Shown one piece after another: positions 37,716 to 50,046 of a stretch of 64,000 nt of DNA. Source of the stretch: Rotaria sordida (lineage: Eukaryota > Rotifera > Eurotatoria > Philodinida > Philodinidae); assembly GCA_905250125.1 (NCBI GenBank), contig CAJNOL010000553.1, positions 60,076 through 124,075 on the forward strand, read 5' to 3'. The notes under the pieces are model-generated. The model saw only the letters and a program-made list of their open reading frames with translations, had not been told where the DNA came from and searched no databases. Position 1 is the first letter of the stretch. Every line of letters begins with the position of its first letter. A program made the position numbers and the translations under genes.

Positions 37716-38819
37716 TCAAACAGCACGTTTCATCGTCGCCATGATCCAATCGTAATAATATGGAACACTAGTGTAGATATCGGGTAACGTACTATTCCAG
37801 CCACAATCTTTCGTTAACGACGCCACACCCACCTGTTGCCAATAATAAGTCTCCGTGTTAGTCAAACGTATTCGTCTCATCAACGGTCCACCACTGTCTC
37901 CGCGACAAACGTTGCGACCCGGATTTCCAGCGCACATCTGTCCGGAATGCAAGGTAACTTTTGATCCAAATATTTTTGAGCAGTTAGGGTTCGATGTTGA
38001 CATGTAGGCAACTTTGACTTGTTGCAGATATGCAGGAAGTCTAGGAGTTCCAGGTTGACCAGAAGTACGACCCCATCCAATGGTCACAAGTTCTTCATTC
38101 GCTTGTAGAAGAGAAGAATTCGAAGTGGCTAAACAAATAGGACTAACATATGAGTCAAAACGAAAAGGCTCTTCAATTGTGAGAATGGCTAGATCGTTGT
38201 GGGCACGAGCGTTGTAGCCTTCATGAATATAGACTTTATTGACTACATGGATGTCTGCTAAAGAGATATTGAAATTACTAGCGTGTTGACCTGGAAATAG
38301 AAGTATGTTTGGGGGCACGTAACCGTGAACACAATGTGCCGCTGTAAGAATGTGTCTTTGTGTGAGCAAAGTGGCACCGCATGTCGCCGCTAATTCCGTT
38401 TCTGGATCGTAGGCCAATAAAAATATTTGCCAAGGCCAGGAGTGTGCGCGCACCGTTTCTCCATTAACAATACGGGGGATAGCCATCTTCGTTTCATTAT
38501 TGAATAAAGGCTCAATCAATGGGCAACCACATTTACAGGGCTCGTAGAGAAGACTCACAGACGAGGTTGTTGAGGTAGAAAATGTGGTATTACTACTTTT
38601 ATCCGGTTGCGTTGCTTTCAAACCAATGGTAAAGACAAGAGCGATGCTGATGGCAAGAGTAATAACGAGAAGAAGAGCAATGATGAAAAGGGCGATGGTT
38701 CCACGCTCCATTTTTTTATGTTTTTGTTGAAGCTCTCGCGTTGAAATGCTATTCAAGTTTCGATTAATGTTGTTGTGTACGACGATCTGATCGAGAGAAG
38801 TTAATCGTTGGTTTTGCAT
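37716..38819 (-). CDS. Type II transmembrane serine protease (S1 family)
   Basis: Single exon, 367 residues from the ATG at 38819. Short cytosolic N-terminus, one membrane helix (about 41-66), a Ser/Thr-rich stalk, a Cys-rich linker (CKCGC, 95-99) and a trypsin-fold domain. Cleavage before IVNG (117) would activate it. Triad: H162 (LTAAHC), D209 (HNDLAIL), S309 (CRGDSGGPL). The S1 pocket is odd: position 189 (chymotrypsin numbering) is Asn (N303) instead of Asp, but position 226 is Asp (D347, in LPDIYT) where trypsins have Gly. Fiddler crab collagenase has a comparable switch. Specificity is therefore probably for basic or mixed residues. Two further ATGs in frame (codon 37) would shorten the cytosolic tail. 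Confidence 0.9.
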   Translation of the reverse strand: MQNQRLTSLDQIVVHNNINRNLNSISTRELQQKHKKMERGTIALFIIALLLVITLAISIALVFTIGLKATQPDKSSNTTFSTSTTSSVSLLYEPCKCGCPLIEPLFNNETKMAIPRIVNGETVRAHSWPWQIFLLAYDPETELAATCGATLLTQRHILTAAHCVHGYVPPNILLFPGQHASNFNISLADIHVVNKVYIHEGYNARAHNDLAILTIEEPFRFDSYVSPICLATSNSSLLQANEELVTIGWGRTSGQPGTPRLPAYLQQVKVAYMSTSNPNCSKIFGSKVTLHSGQMCAGNPGRNVCRGDSGGPLMRRIRLTNTETYYWQQVGVASLTKDCGWNSTLPDIYTSVPYYYDWIMATMKRAV

Positions 38820-41800
38820 CACGATGAACGGCGACAAGAATTAAGGAAAATTTTTTATTCCTTTTTCTTAAAAAAACCAGTTATACACAAAAAAAATGTT
38901 TGTCATGATCTATCTGTCTCTTTATTCAACACAGAAATCTGTGGAACCTAATTTGTTTGGTTCCGAAACAGAATTTCCGTCCAATTTATTCATTCTGGAA
39001 AGTTTATGCAATAAATTGAAGTAATTCCATTCAATTTTTTTAATTTTAGCATAACTATAAGAGTTGCAGAAAAACAATTGTAATAGGGAAAAAACGTATA
39101 CTTCCTAAGCTATATCATGCAAGTACAAACTTTTTCTCACTGTTTTTCAATTTTTAGTCTTCATATTTTAGCATATTTTTTTAATTTTATACACGCGACA
39201 TAGATAAAACAGTGTCTTGATTCCATTTAAAAGTTTTTTTTTTAAATTTCGGCACTAACTTCATTCCTGTCGGGGCGTAGATAGTAATAGTTCCATAAAT
39301 TTTTAGCTTAACTATTCATGAAATAGTATATGTTCGATCAATGAAAAGTGACAAAGTTGGAAAATAGAAATAGAGAACAATGTCTGCTTGCTGAAAGAAA
39401 TCTGTTTTAAAGTAATTAATAACAGAAGCACATATAGTGGAGTATAGTGGTAAGACAGAATGCCGAGGCTCAATCACGAGAAATTTAACGTTATCCATAA
39501 GTGGCAATATAGACTAAATGTCTGGTCCATGACAAGACATTTCTCTCTGATTTTTATTATAGAATCAATATTTTTATTTTGTGCTGTTTAATTATTAATC
39601 CATCTAAAAATTTACCATGAAAATTTCAGCTCAATTAAATACTTAAATACCTTGAAATGCTCCACGATGTAGCATGCTGTATTATGAGAAAAAAATAGAG
39701 TTTTTCATTCTAAATACAACGTTGCACTAAACCGTCAGGTTTTCAATCAGATATATACCAGATTTTAGAGCTTGATGCACTGATCACTGTGCCATATTGC
39801 ATTTTTTCCCATGGAATAGCCTAAAAAGAGGTTCGTTGCGAAGCCTTTAAAAGATTCTGATCATGATTACATTTCCGAAACCCTTCAAAACTGTCGTGAA
39901 CAAAGGATTTCTTACGACTCTTTCGCTTGCCCGTCATCAGAAAGGTTCCTTACCAGTATGTGTATATGTCTATCCATCTACCTTGATATCTACTTTTAGA
40001 TCTATCTACCTAACTAAATATCTATATGCAAAGGATTCAACCGTGTAACTATCTGTCTACTATGCAATAAAACTTCAAACTTACTTTTGTACTTCAGGCT
40101 CATAATTTTTTGAATATTAATGAAATTTCATCAAACTTGATCAAAAGTAATGTACTTTGAGAGATTGGAACCATATAAATTAAAAATTAATTTGCACTTT
40201 TTTGAGAGTTCGATAATGAATTCGGATTTCTTCGAGTCGAGGAGTCAATTACCTTTAGTCAAGCTGTATCAAATTTCATCGAAACCGAAAAATTATAGAT
40301 CTCTATTGCAAAACATCGACTTCAAAAAGAGTCGTGAAGTATGGATGAAGTAGAATCAGCTGAAGTACAGTACTTTTCTCTTCAATCGAAAATATAATTG
40401 TGCGGATAATGAATTAAAACAAGAAAAGAATGAACTCTTTTCACTTACATAACCTTTGAAGATTTCATATAGTCACTTTATGATTACTTCCTACTCTAGG
40501 AGACTTAGTAAAGTGTCATATTTATCTATGAAACCTTTAGTGTACTATTTTTTGTAGAGTGGGAAAACGAAGGAAGTACGACTTGAAGAGCAAAGCTGGC
40601 TCTATTCATTAAAAAAAAAATCATATTGAAATAAATTTTGGGACGCTTGGTTTTCGATCATATTAGAACTTCAGGTGATCTCATTCCTAGCACTCAATGT
40701 ACCGTGCCCGAATATGCATGATCAAACATATAGTTGAAATAGAGTGGCTGTCAGATCTTTAATTTATGTGTCTCATTGTTGTTAATGTTGTAGAGTTTGC
40801 AGTAACAACTGTCAGAAAACATAATCCAAAAACTCGACGAATTATATAAAACATATGAGACATGTTCCAAGCGTAGGTTATCTATTTTTCAATGTATAGA
40901 ATAGTCTTCTGAACAAGCTTTGGAATATTTTCAAGTTATATATTTCAATTGTCTAAAGACGACATATTGGTAATATTAACATACATAAATTAAAAATATG
41001 AATGCCTCTCTATCTCAATCGAACGCGCAATCATGCATATTTGACTACGACATATCAAATGCTAAGAATCAAACCGCCGGAAGTTATACTATTATCGAAA
41101 AATCAAGCATCTCAAAATTTGTCTCAATATAATTTCTTTCAAGGATTAGAGTTGACTTTGTTCTTTCATATTCTCTTCATGGCAAGAAATGCTTTATGCA
41201 ACAGTGACCAGCATGTCAAGCTCTACAATCTGATATATGCCCGATTCAAAACTGAAAATCACACTTGAAGACCTTCCCTCGCGACGCAAATCTCTTGTAA
41301 CTATCAAAAAAAAAATGAACGACTCTGTCGATTACACATGAAATAGAGAATGAGGCAAACAAACTGTCCTGTCATCGAGTACTAACATAGGAACTAAGAC
41401 TAACCAGAGAGTCATCGATCAGGACGATGCCAGAGCGTGTTTTTAAAAAAAATAGCGATACAAAGCAGCTATAAGCCGTAGAATCCTCGAATAATAAAAA
41501 TAAAAAAAAATAGATATTTATATACAGAATTCTTCTTAATCTATGTGAAAAGGCAGAGAAAAAACCAACCTGTCCCTTCGTCAAGTGGCAAGAAAGTAAC
41601 AAAAGAGGAAGTGTACAATGACGAGTTTTAATAATACAATAGCGTATCGCTTAAAACTGTTGAAAGGACAAGAAATATATGTCAAACAATTATGAAATAA
41701 GAAAAATTCAAGAATTATATATGAATACACACATTTCTACTAATTAAATGCAAAAAAAAGGGAAGAAGGAAATAAACTTTACCTTAGTCGAGTATTAACG

Positions 41801-43046
41801 GAAGGATGCGGAAGCAATGACGAAGTATACAGTTGTCAGTTTTAATAATATCACAGCATATCATTAGAAATTGATTAGCGGAAAAAAGATATTAGCATCC
41901 AATCCTCGAATAAGAAAAATTCAAAAAGTAGACATGAACTCACATCCTTCTTCCAACTCCACGTAAAAAAGGAAGGAAGAGAAACAAAATATCACTTAAT
42001 CGAGCAATAATAGAAGAAAAACAACAAAATGTAAAGTCGTCGGTTTAATGATACGAAAGTGTAACCTTTAAAATTAGTAATAGGATAAGAGATATGAGAC
42101 ATACAATCGTCAAATAAGAAAAAGGCAGACGACTAACAAAATATTCTTTCATCGAATAATAACAATAGAAAAAGGATGACACGAAGAGTTATCAATTGTA
42201 ATAATACGAGTGTCTTTTTAAAATTGTTGATTGAAACTAATGAAGTCACCGACTCGTAGCAGGAGAATAAGGACAAAGCAAAAAGGTTCAGTTCATTAGA
42301 TAAGCATTTTTTTCCATTAAAGTTAACTTCATTGAATAAATGCAAAGGTGCAATAGATGAGAAGGAACAATTGATTGATATGGAAACACACAGTAAGTGT
42401 ATTAGAAATTAAATTACATGGGGTGACGTGAATTGAGCTAAAAAAATCGTAACTGCAATCATTGACACTCAGAGAAGAAATGAGAATGAGTTTATTCTAT
42501 TGAATAGACTCCTAGCTATCATGACATTAAAATTTCGTTCTGACTAAAGGATTCGTCAAATGGCAAAGATTAACTAACAATGAAACTGTTTGTCATGTCA
42601 TTAAACAGGATTAGACATGTTCAGGCCAAATAATCACTCCTAACGCAAAACTACCAAATTTAAAATATGAACTCTGAATTATTCAAATTTTAAGACATTC
42701 ACAATTTAGATATATAAGAACAACAGAACTTTCCAGATTGATTTTTTTTCTACTATTAACTATTTTTTTCAAGTAGGAAATTTCTAGGAATTTAATAGTA
42801 TTTATTTATCCATCATTTAAATGTTGTACTTTTAATCATTTTCAGTTCAAATAAGATTAAAAATATTGAAAAAGAATTTGTAATAATGAACAGAAGCTTA
42901 TGTTTTCCTATTCACATGATACTAAACTTTCAGAAAACGTCGAAGATCGATAAATAAATGTTATTAAAATTTTAGAAACTTACTATTTGAAAAAATAATT
43001 AATTGTACAAAAAAATGAATTTGGAGAGTTCCATTGTTCTTATATA
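38820..43046. other. Gene-poor stretch with diverged tandem repeat
   Basis: No supportable gene in 4.2 kb. ORFs at 40150-40353 and 41002-41268 (plus) are not family members I know; the second contains QHVKLYNL, similar to a unit inside the 25419-26331 element. A diverged tandem repeat occupies about 41330-42300. Confidence 0.4.
41330..42300. repeat. Diverged tandem repeat, about 190-240 bp period
   Basis: Four or five degenerate copies. Shared parts include a TCGAGTA(T/A)TAA block (near 41376, 41785, 42000, 42155), a GTCAGTTTTAATAAT block (near 41620, 41838, 42040, 42205) and a GAATAAGAAAAATTC block (near 41695, 41910, 42113). No copy is identical. The units show no coding potential. Confidence 0.6.
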
Positions 43047-43602
43047 CAGTAAAATCCCCTCTAATGCCGGTACCATCGGAATCAGCCAAAAGTGCTCACT
43101 TTACAGAGATGCTCATTATTGGAAGGTTTTCAGTTTCTTTTTTGCAACTTATAAGTATTCAGTTACAATTAATTTTCGGCTGTGCAAAGTGATCTTTTCC
43201 TCCATATGTATTGACAGGATTTGATATTACCAGGGGTAAGCATAAAACCTACGAAATTTTACGCGATGCACTGTTGTTGTCTAATATTGGTTTATCTTTC
43301 TTTTAAATATGCACAGTTAGTCCATCCTTTTCTTATATGTGTTCTGTAATTATTTATTATAACGTAATACACATAACATTATTTTTCCTTGTGCTACGCA
43401 TGAGTGATATAACATATGTTGATCACATTACAGAGGTTTTTATTGCTAATGAGAAGAGAAATAAGTGTTCGCTGCTTAGCATAAGGAAGCTCTCATATTA
43501 AAGAGGCTCATTTGTAGCAAACTTCACTTAGGCGGACAATAGACCGCCCAGTATAATGGAGTGCTTATTATTGTTAGGTACTCACATAGAAAGGTTTTAC
43601 TG
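43047..43602. mobile_element. pogo/Tc1-like MITE
   Basis: Short inverted termini CAGTAAAATCCCCTC / inverse of CAGTAAAACCTTTC, each flanked by TA. 556 bp with no transposase. The termini resemble pogo/Tigger-type ends. A second, imperfect pairing exists inside (GCTCACTTTACAGAG against ACTTCACTTAGGCGG). Confidence 0.75.
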
Positions 43603-43813
43603 TATCTATATTGTCAATACCTTGAAGTTTGAGTAACTCGATCCAAATTCGTTGTCAGCAGCTCATATTTTAGGGTAATAGTTTGACGTGAATATGGTGA
43701 ATCTTATTAACTAACATGACAAATAGCTCCATTGTTAGTAGTATATGTTTAATAATCTTTAATTATAGATATTGTTGGACTGACATTTTTCTGAGAAACT
43801 CATTTTATTGTTG

Positions 43814-45800
43814 AATTTGCCGAATCAGTTAATATTTCTATAATATCATATAGTGCAACTAATCCTGATTTACCTAATCGAAATGCATATCTGATCTTTT
43901 ATCACACAGTTTCTTTAGACGCTGCTGCTGGATCATCACTTATACAATTATTCATTCGGTTTAATTGGACTTCGTGTATAATTATCTATCATAATGATGA
44001 ATTTAAATTCTGTGGTGCTGAAGCAATAAGTCATACATTGAGTAATCATAAATTGATAGTCAGCCAAACAGTGGTATTTGATATTGTGACACTCAGTATT
44101 TGCGATGACTTAACAGATCTTTTATCTAGTAGTTCAATACGTATTGTATTACTATGGGTAGAAACTAACTACATATCGTTAGTTTTGAAATATGCGCTCG
44201 ATTGTAACGTTCTGGAATAGCAGTTCAGGTGAATATTACGATCAAGTGTTTCATTAAAATTTTTTTATCAAACCTCATATCCAAATTTAATCAGAAAACT
44301 TTCTATAGAATTTGTAACAGGATATATTGTCAGTGCACCGATATAAATCTGAAATATTTTTCAGACCTATGAAGGTCAATCATTATACACTATTTGCATT
44401 CGATTCAACTTGAACATTAATTCAATATATCATCTTTTCCTTACTAGTAATTCGTTTTTCAATGCAATTAGTACTACGGAATTTCTTAGTGTATCTGGTC
44501 TGATAAACTTTAGTGCAAACGTGACACATAGCATAGATGATGTTTATTATGTTATACAAAATGTTTAGCCTTCGGTAAATGGTGCAGATTTTGTGTCAGT
44601 GTTGTATATCATCATATGATCTGGTAATTCATTCAAATGTCCTACTGGTTTTGTTGGACTTGTGGATATCAATTTGACAAGTTATGTTATTGAAGAATTG
44701 CTACTCACAATATGACCAAGTCAATTGGTTATGCATCTGATCTTATTGATATTTTACAAAATAAGATAGGACTTATTCTTCATATTATATTAGCATCAGT
44801 GAATCAGACTTATAATGGATTAATTCAAGCAATAGATGATGTTATTATTATTGCTGCACAAAGAGAAATAATCGATTTTTCTAATTCAATATTTGATTAT
44901 TCATTATGCATTATTATTCGAAAAGTAATTTCGATAGATGTTGATCTTTTTTCATACCTAAGACCCTTTTTCACTGACTCTATACTTGACACTTCTAATT
45001 GGTAGCATATATGCTGCTAAGGTGTTGTGTTTATTAAAATGATAAGAAAACGAAGCATAGACAACTAAATCCATAACTTCTTCAGTTAAAATGAGTCTGT
45101 GATATTCTGCTGGTACTATTATGGGATCTGGTGCAGATTGTCAAGTTCAGACAGCTGCTGTAAGTTTGGTATTAATAGTAATTTATAAGACGAATTTAGC
45201 ATCCCATTTAACAATATCAAAATCGAAAGATTTTATTTCTAGGATTGATGACATCAAAAATGGAAAATTGTCTTTTAGTCATGCTGGTATCATTGCTGGC
45301 TCATCGTTGAAAGCTTTTTATTCATGTGAAATTTCTATGGGTAGTCGAACTTTTTATTTATTAAAATTAAAAAATGAATTATATACCAGATTATTAAATA
45401 ATTCTATTAATACTACAATTTCAGTTTACTGATCCTTTAGAATATGTAGCTAACAAAGTCTATTATAATTTAATTCTTATTGGGGCAGATTTTAGTCGTA
45501 ATGTATATGGTATTGTTATTTCTAAACAATGGTCACATGCAAAAGATTTAAATGTTGTTATATTAACATTAAGAGAATCAGATGTTCTTGATGATTTAAA
45601 AATGAAAATGTTTTGCAGGAAATCTTTGTCAACAGTCGTTTTCAACTAGTATAAGCATTGCAGAAATCAGTGGTTTACGTCTGACCTTCAATAATGAAAA
45701 ACTAATATTGAACGAATATGCAAGTATAGTAAAAAAAAACACTCGGTTATCACTATGCGTTCATTGTGCAGTTATTGGCTTTATCATCGATGGAATGATT
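43814..45800 (+). pseudogene. Ionotropic glutamate receptor pseudogene
   Basis: A full-length receptor can be followed in pieces over 2 kb. 43826-44219: amino-terminal ligand-binding-protein-like domain (SLDAAAGSSLIQLFIRFNWT, IIIYHNDEF). 44700-45005: ligand-binding lobe S1 (GYASDLIDILQNKIG, QTYNGLIQAIDD, REIIDFSNS). 45105-45270: pore and M3 with YKTNLASHLT, equivalent to the SYTANLAAFLT gate motif. 45270-45650: S2 lobe (IDDIKNGKLSF, FYLLKLKNELY). Then a probable M4 (SISIAEISGL) near 45645-45680. Many stops and frameshifts separate them, for example TAG after CNVLE at 44218. It cannot make a channel. The gate motif itself is mutated. Confidence 0.85.
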
Positions 45801-46640
45801 ATTCAAACTTTTATACTTAAATTATAAATGAAATTATGAAATCTTATTGAACGTTCTTTCCCTATTAATATGAGGCCATCGCTTGTTTTTCTCTGCCCAT
45901 ATTTTTGAATTAATATTTGTTTTATTGGAAAATATTTCTATAAAAAATGAAAATATTTCTATTTTAAATCATCGTATAGAATAAATAATATTCACTAAAT
46001 ATATTTTTTATTAGTGAGTATTGTTGTTTGTTGCTGTTGTTTAAACATCTTTTTTTCTTGTATTTTGTGATTATCTTCTTAAATCAATAATTATTTCAAA
46101 ATATTCAACACTTACTTTTATTTGATTCCATCAATCAATGAAAATACACTATTCTATTCAATATGATTAACGAGTAGATGAGAGAAAAACATTGCTTGTT
46201 TGATAAGGTAAAAAATTAGTCATGACATGTTATGATTACTCATATTATCTTATCATGCATGTAAAACATATCCACTCATCGAAGCCAAGAAAAAAAACAT
46301 CCATTTTAATATTATTTCAAAAAAAATTTCATAAAAAAATAAAGAATAATGTCTAATTTTATTTTCAAAATAAAATCGTTGAATGTATGTGTGTAAACAT
46401 GTCCGTTAAATCAATAGAAATTAAGAAAAACGATACTTCACAAGATATCTTTTTATTTAAACGCCTTTATCAGATGAATAAATCATTTTTGGTTATGCTT
46501 CAGAAATTTTTATTACTAATATTTGTCATGTCACAACAGCAAAATCGTATATAAATAGATGCAATCAAATCACCTTTTATCCATTGATCAAAACAAAGAA
46601 ATATTTCTTGGTACTCTACACATTTAGTAATACATTAAAT
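45801..46640. other. Intergenic stretch
   Basis: AT-rich, nothing recognisable; probably holds the promoter of the glycine-rich gene. Confidence 0.4.
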
Positions 46641-47768
46641 ATGTATGGTGGTAATCCTTTAGTAATGGCAGAATTGGCATCTGATATGTGGATTGAACAA
46701 AATATTCCCGGCGGATTAAACAGTAAGGATAGTACTATGTTATTCCTAATATTATTAAGATATGATTTATTTCTCACTTATATTATATAATTATGTCCAT
46801 GACTATCACAAAGAAAAATAAACACAACAAGAGTATATTAAATATAATTTTGTATAGATTTCACGAAACGACAGAGCAAACAATTTTCTAAAAAAGATGA
46901 AACTCCTCAAAGTTTTCTACAACCTTTTGTTTTTGCCAATACGTAGTAACCTTACAAAAATCTATGAAAGTATTTTTCTAGTATTTACTATAAAAGATTC
47001 AATTTGAAACTTTCAATCAGATTATTGTATGTCAGCAAAAAAAGAGCAGTACAGAACTTGAAAACGTCTTATTTTGAAGAGAATTGTTTGTTTTATAGTT
47101 TCGTTTACTCTGAACAAAATTAAATTTGTATGTTGTAGATGCTAAAAAACTGGTGGTTCGGTTTTCTGGAAATTCTCTTTTTTAGAATCTGGCAATCATT
47201 TCATATTCTTATAGTATATGTTTTTCTCTATTCGAACCACTATTTGGATTTTCTTTTTTTTTTGCAAATTCGATAGTGAAAATAATTCAAAATGAATTTT
47301 GCTGAATAATTTTGGTAGTCCCTATATATATAAACAGTTTTTATTGGTTCATAATTGTGTTGTTTTCTGTAATAAACGTTGAGTTTTTATCATCAATGTC
47401 AATAGTAATTTATTTTTTTTATTCGAATGAATAATGATAAATACATGAAAAATATCAATTGAAAAAATGAATATTTCTTAATGACTTCTTTTTATATAGG
47501 TAGAATGGGTACATATCTTGATAATATGATGGGTGGAAATCCAAATGCAACATATGCTCAACGACTTGGTGGTTACGATGGCAATTCTCGCGGTGTTGGT
47601 GGTGTTGGAGGCTATGGCGGTGCTGGTGGTGTTGGAGGCTATGGCGGNNNNNNNNNNGGTGTTGGAGGCTATGGCGGTGCTGGTGGTGTTGGAGGCTATG
47701 GCGGTGCTGGAGGTTATAGCAGTTATAATAGTTATGGTGGTGGATATGGTTATTCATATGGAAGATGA
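46641..47768 (+). CDS. Glycine/tyrosine-rich repeat protein (two exons, N gap inside)
   Basis: Proposed exons 46641-46722 and 47500-47768, with a 777-nt intron (A|GTAAGG ... TTTATATAG|G) that restores the frame across AGT. About 116 residues: an N-terminal part (MYGGNPLVMAELASDMWIEQ) and a Gly-rich tail of GGVGGYGGAG units ending GYGYSYGR. The two exons share the motif (M)YGGNP / MGGNP, which supports joining them. Ten N at 47648-47657 sit inside the repeat; the flanking frame agrees with ten missing bases but the real repeat number is unknown. No domain recognised. A structural or RNA-binding role is possible for such tails but is only a guess. Upstream exons may exist. Confidence 0.6.
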
Positions 47769-49071
47769 TGATAAAATTGCAAAAATTCGAACTATTTTTT
47801 TCTAAACATAAAATATGTTAAATAAGCCATTAACCATTGATTTCTTGTGATCCTAATAAACGTACTCTTCATCGAAATAAATATTTGTTTAAAAACAAAA
47901 ACACTTATGATTTGAAACAATACTATTTTGATTATAAAAATAGATTTTGAATAAGAATACGCTGTTAGAAAGATTATTTTTGCAAAAGATAAAAGGTCAT
48001 TGAATTTCTCATAACAACGTAAACTACATAGAGCGCATGACATAAAAATCTACAATCAGATAACTCTCAACTAATTCAACATACTTTTAATTGCAATATA
48101 CTGTGAAATCATCAGTTTATGCTTAACATTATTCTTTACAATTAATCGAACAAAAATAAATAAATCTCAAGCAAGAAATATATACTAAATCAACGAAGGA
48201 AATTGTTTTTTTATTTCCATAAGAAATAGTAAGATCATTATCATATAAATACTTTTGTAGTCAAAACGCATCTGAATCGTGGTTGATGTGTGTTAGAAAC
48301 GTGAAGAACGAACGCGTTCAGATGCGGCTCAAGTGAAATTTAAAAAGTAAATCTTGATCCATCTCAGATTCGAAATCAGTCGGTATTAATATCATGTGAC
48401 AATGATTTTAGTCTATCCTGGCACATATATCGAACAATTATCCCTAAATGATGATAGTCAAACTTTAACAAGCGTGCATATACACCGAAGACTTATTCAA
48501 GCTCAAAATATTTTCTCGTGTACAGCATTCAACACTTCACGTAATTTTTCTTTACTAGTAAATTTTGCAGTTTTACATGAAATGTTAAACATTTTTATCT
48601 GTTACGGATCATAAGATTAAAAGATTTTTTGGAATATTGTGATCTTAACATGATAGATGATTTTATGTGGGATTCAAATAAAAAAAATCTTTATAAACAA
48701 TATTGTCTACCATTTATATAAATTTTACAGAAGCTCATATTTTGTTTTTTTCCCTCTTACACATAATTAATTTCTCATCACTTTAGGTACATCAGACACG
48801 ATGTGTCTTCGTCTTGAAAAAGTTCGATAAAATTTCAATGAATAACACACATGTAACGCGTCAATCTTCGTCACACTATGTGTGTTTCACGTTGCAAACA
48901 CATATTCACTCGTTAGATGAAAAGAAAATTTCAAATATTTCTAATCAAGTTTCTATGTGTAATTATGTTTTCAGTACAACATTTCTTGCATCCACATGCT
49001 TTTTGAAATAGAATGGCGTGTGGACGCGATTAATCGACTTTTGATGGAAATAATTTTCGGAATATAAATGC
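47769..49071. other. Intergenic stretch
   Basis: No gene recognised. A hairpin at about 48265-48335 pairs CGCATCTGAATCG with CGCGTTCAGATGCGG; the same GCATCTGAAT sequence is the target of the hAT insertion at 49072. ORFs at 48396-48614 and 48814-49011 are not recognisable. Confidence 0.4.
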
Positions 49072-49079
49072 ATCTGAAT

Positions 49080-49895
49080 CAGAGGTGTCGCATGGGTGGG
49101 TTAACCCGTCCAACCCGTTGGGTTGGAGCTTCCAATGGTTAGCTTCTAACCCAATCCGGTGGGTTGGGTCGACATTTGAAAAATCTCAAAATCCACCCAC
49201 CCACCCAATTTCAGATTCAAACCCTGTCCGGTTACCCAGGGTTGACTATTGAATGAACCCATGAAATTAACTCTGTTTCTATAGAATAATTATAGAAAAT
49301 TTTATTTAATGAAGCTGTCGTTACGATATGGCGTATGTGATTCATCAGTGCCTTAATTTTCTTTGGTCGGTTGATCGAATGTAAATTCGATATAAGTTAT
49401 ATGAAATTTACATTCTGAAGTGTAAAATCAACTCCGATGACAGAGAGAATAAAGAGTAAAAAGACAATAACTTATTTTCTCTTATTTTCTCTTTATTTCC
49501 TCCGTCGTCGGAGTGTGGGTGTGGGTGCTGATGTTCTATTTTCTAGCTACACCCACACCCACCACGGTGAAGATTATCTTTTTATCCATATGAAAATAAA
49601 AATAATATCTATTATTGTATATCCTATGAAATGATTTTTCATTTTATTAACAATTTATACAGCGGGATTTGAACTTGCATGTCTCTTAATAATACTTAAT
49701 GAAAAATTCAAATATTATAAAACCCAGGGTTAACCCAATGGATTACCCAATGGGTAGGGTTAAGCTGCTCAACCCAACCCTGTAACCCATGGGTTAATAA
49801 AAAAAAAATAGTTGAACTGATTTCCACCCAATCAACTACCGACTATGGGTTGGGTTACCCATGGGTTAAAAAAAAAACAAAAAACGGCAACTCTG
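49080..49895. mobile_element. Non-autonomous hAT element with 8-bp target duplication
   Basis: 816 bp bounded by CAGAGGTGTCGC and the inverse of CAGAGTTGCCGT, flanked by the perfect 8-bp duplication ATCTGAAT (49072-49079 and 49896-49903). Both subterminal regions (about 49090-49260 and 49725-49870) are packed with GGGTTAACCC/CCCATGGGTT units in both orientations. The middle has no transposase but carries a telomere-like hairpin (49511-49562). It is structurally like the element at 18541-20446, with a different subterminal repeat. Confidence 0.93.
49511..49562. repeat. Telomere-like G-rich hairpin inside the hAT element
   Basis: GAGTGTGGGTGTGGGTGCTG against AGCTACACCCACACCCACC, a nearly perfect stem of about 16 bp, with an AT-rich loop. 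It shows that the hairpins can travel inside, or have inserted into, a transposon. Confidence 0.75.
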
Positions 49896-50046
49896 ATCTG
49901 AATGTAGTTAGGACACAAAAAGCGTCTGAACAATTTTCACCAATCACACGTGAAGACACAGTCTCAGATAAAATCACGTTTGAAAACTTTTTGAACATCT
50001 TCTACACGTAGTTTATAACAAAACCATGTTTCAACTCGTCGATTTT

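Noticed and set aside
47455..47805. His-rich antisense ORF and Val/Leu-rich second frame over the glycine-rich exon
   Set aside because: Shadows of the GGT GTT GGA repeat; no start or splice support.
49655..49675. tRNA-like B box on the minus strand (AAGTTCAAATCCCGC)
   Set aside because: No A box or cloverleaf could be formed upstream; it lies within the hAT element.
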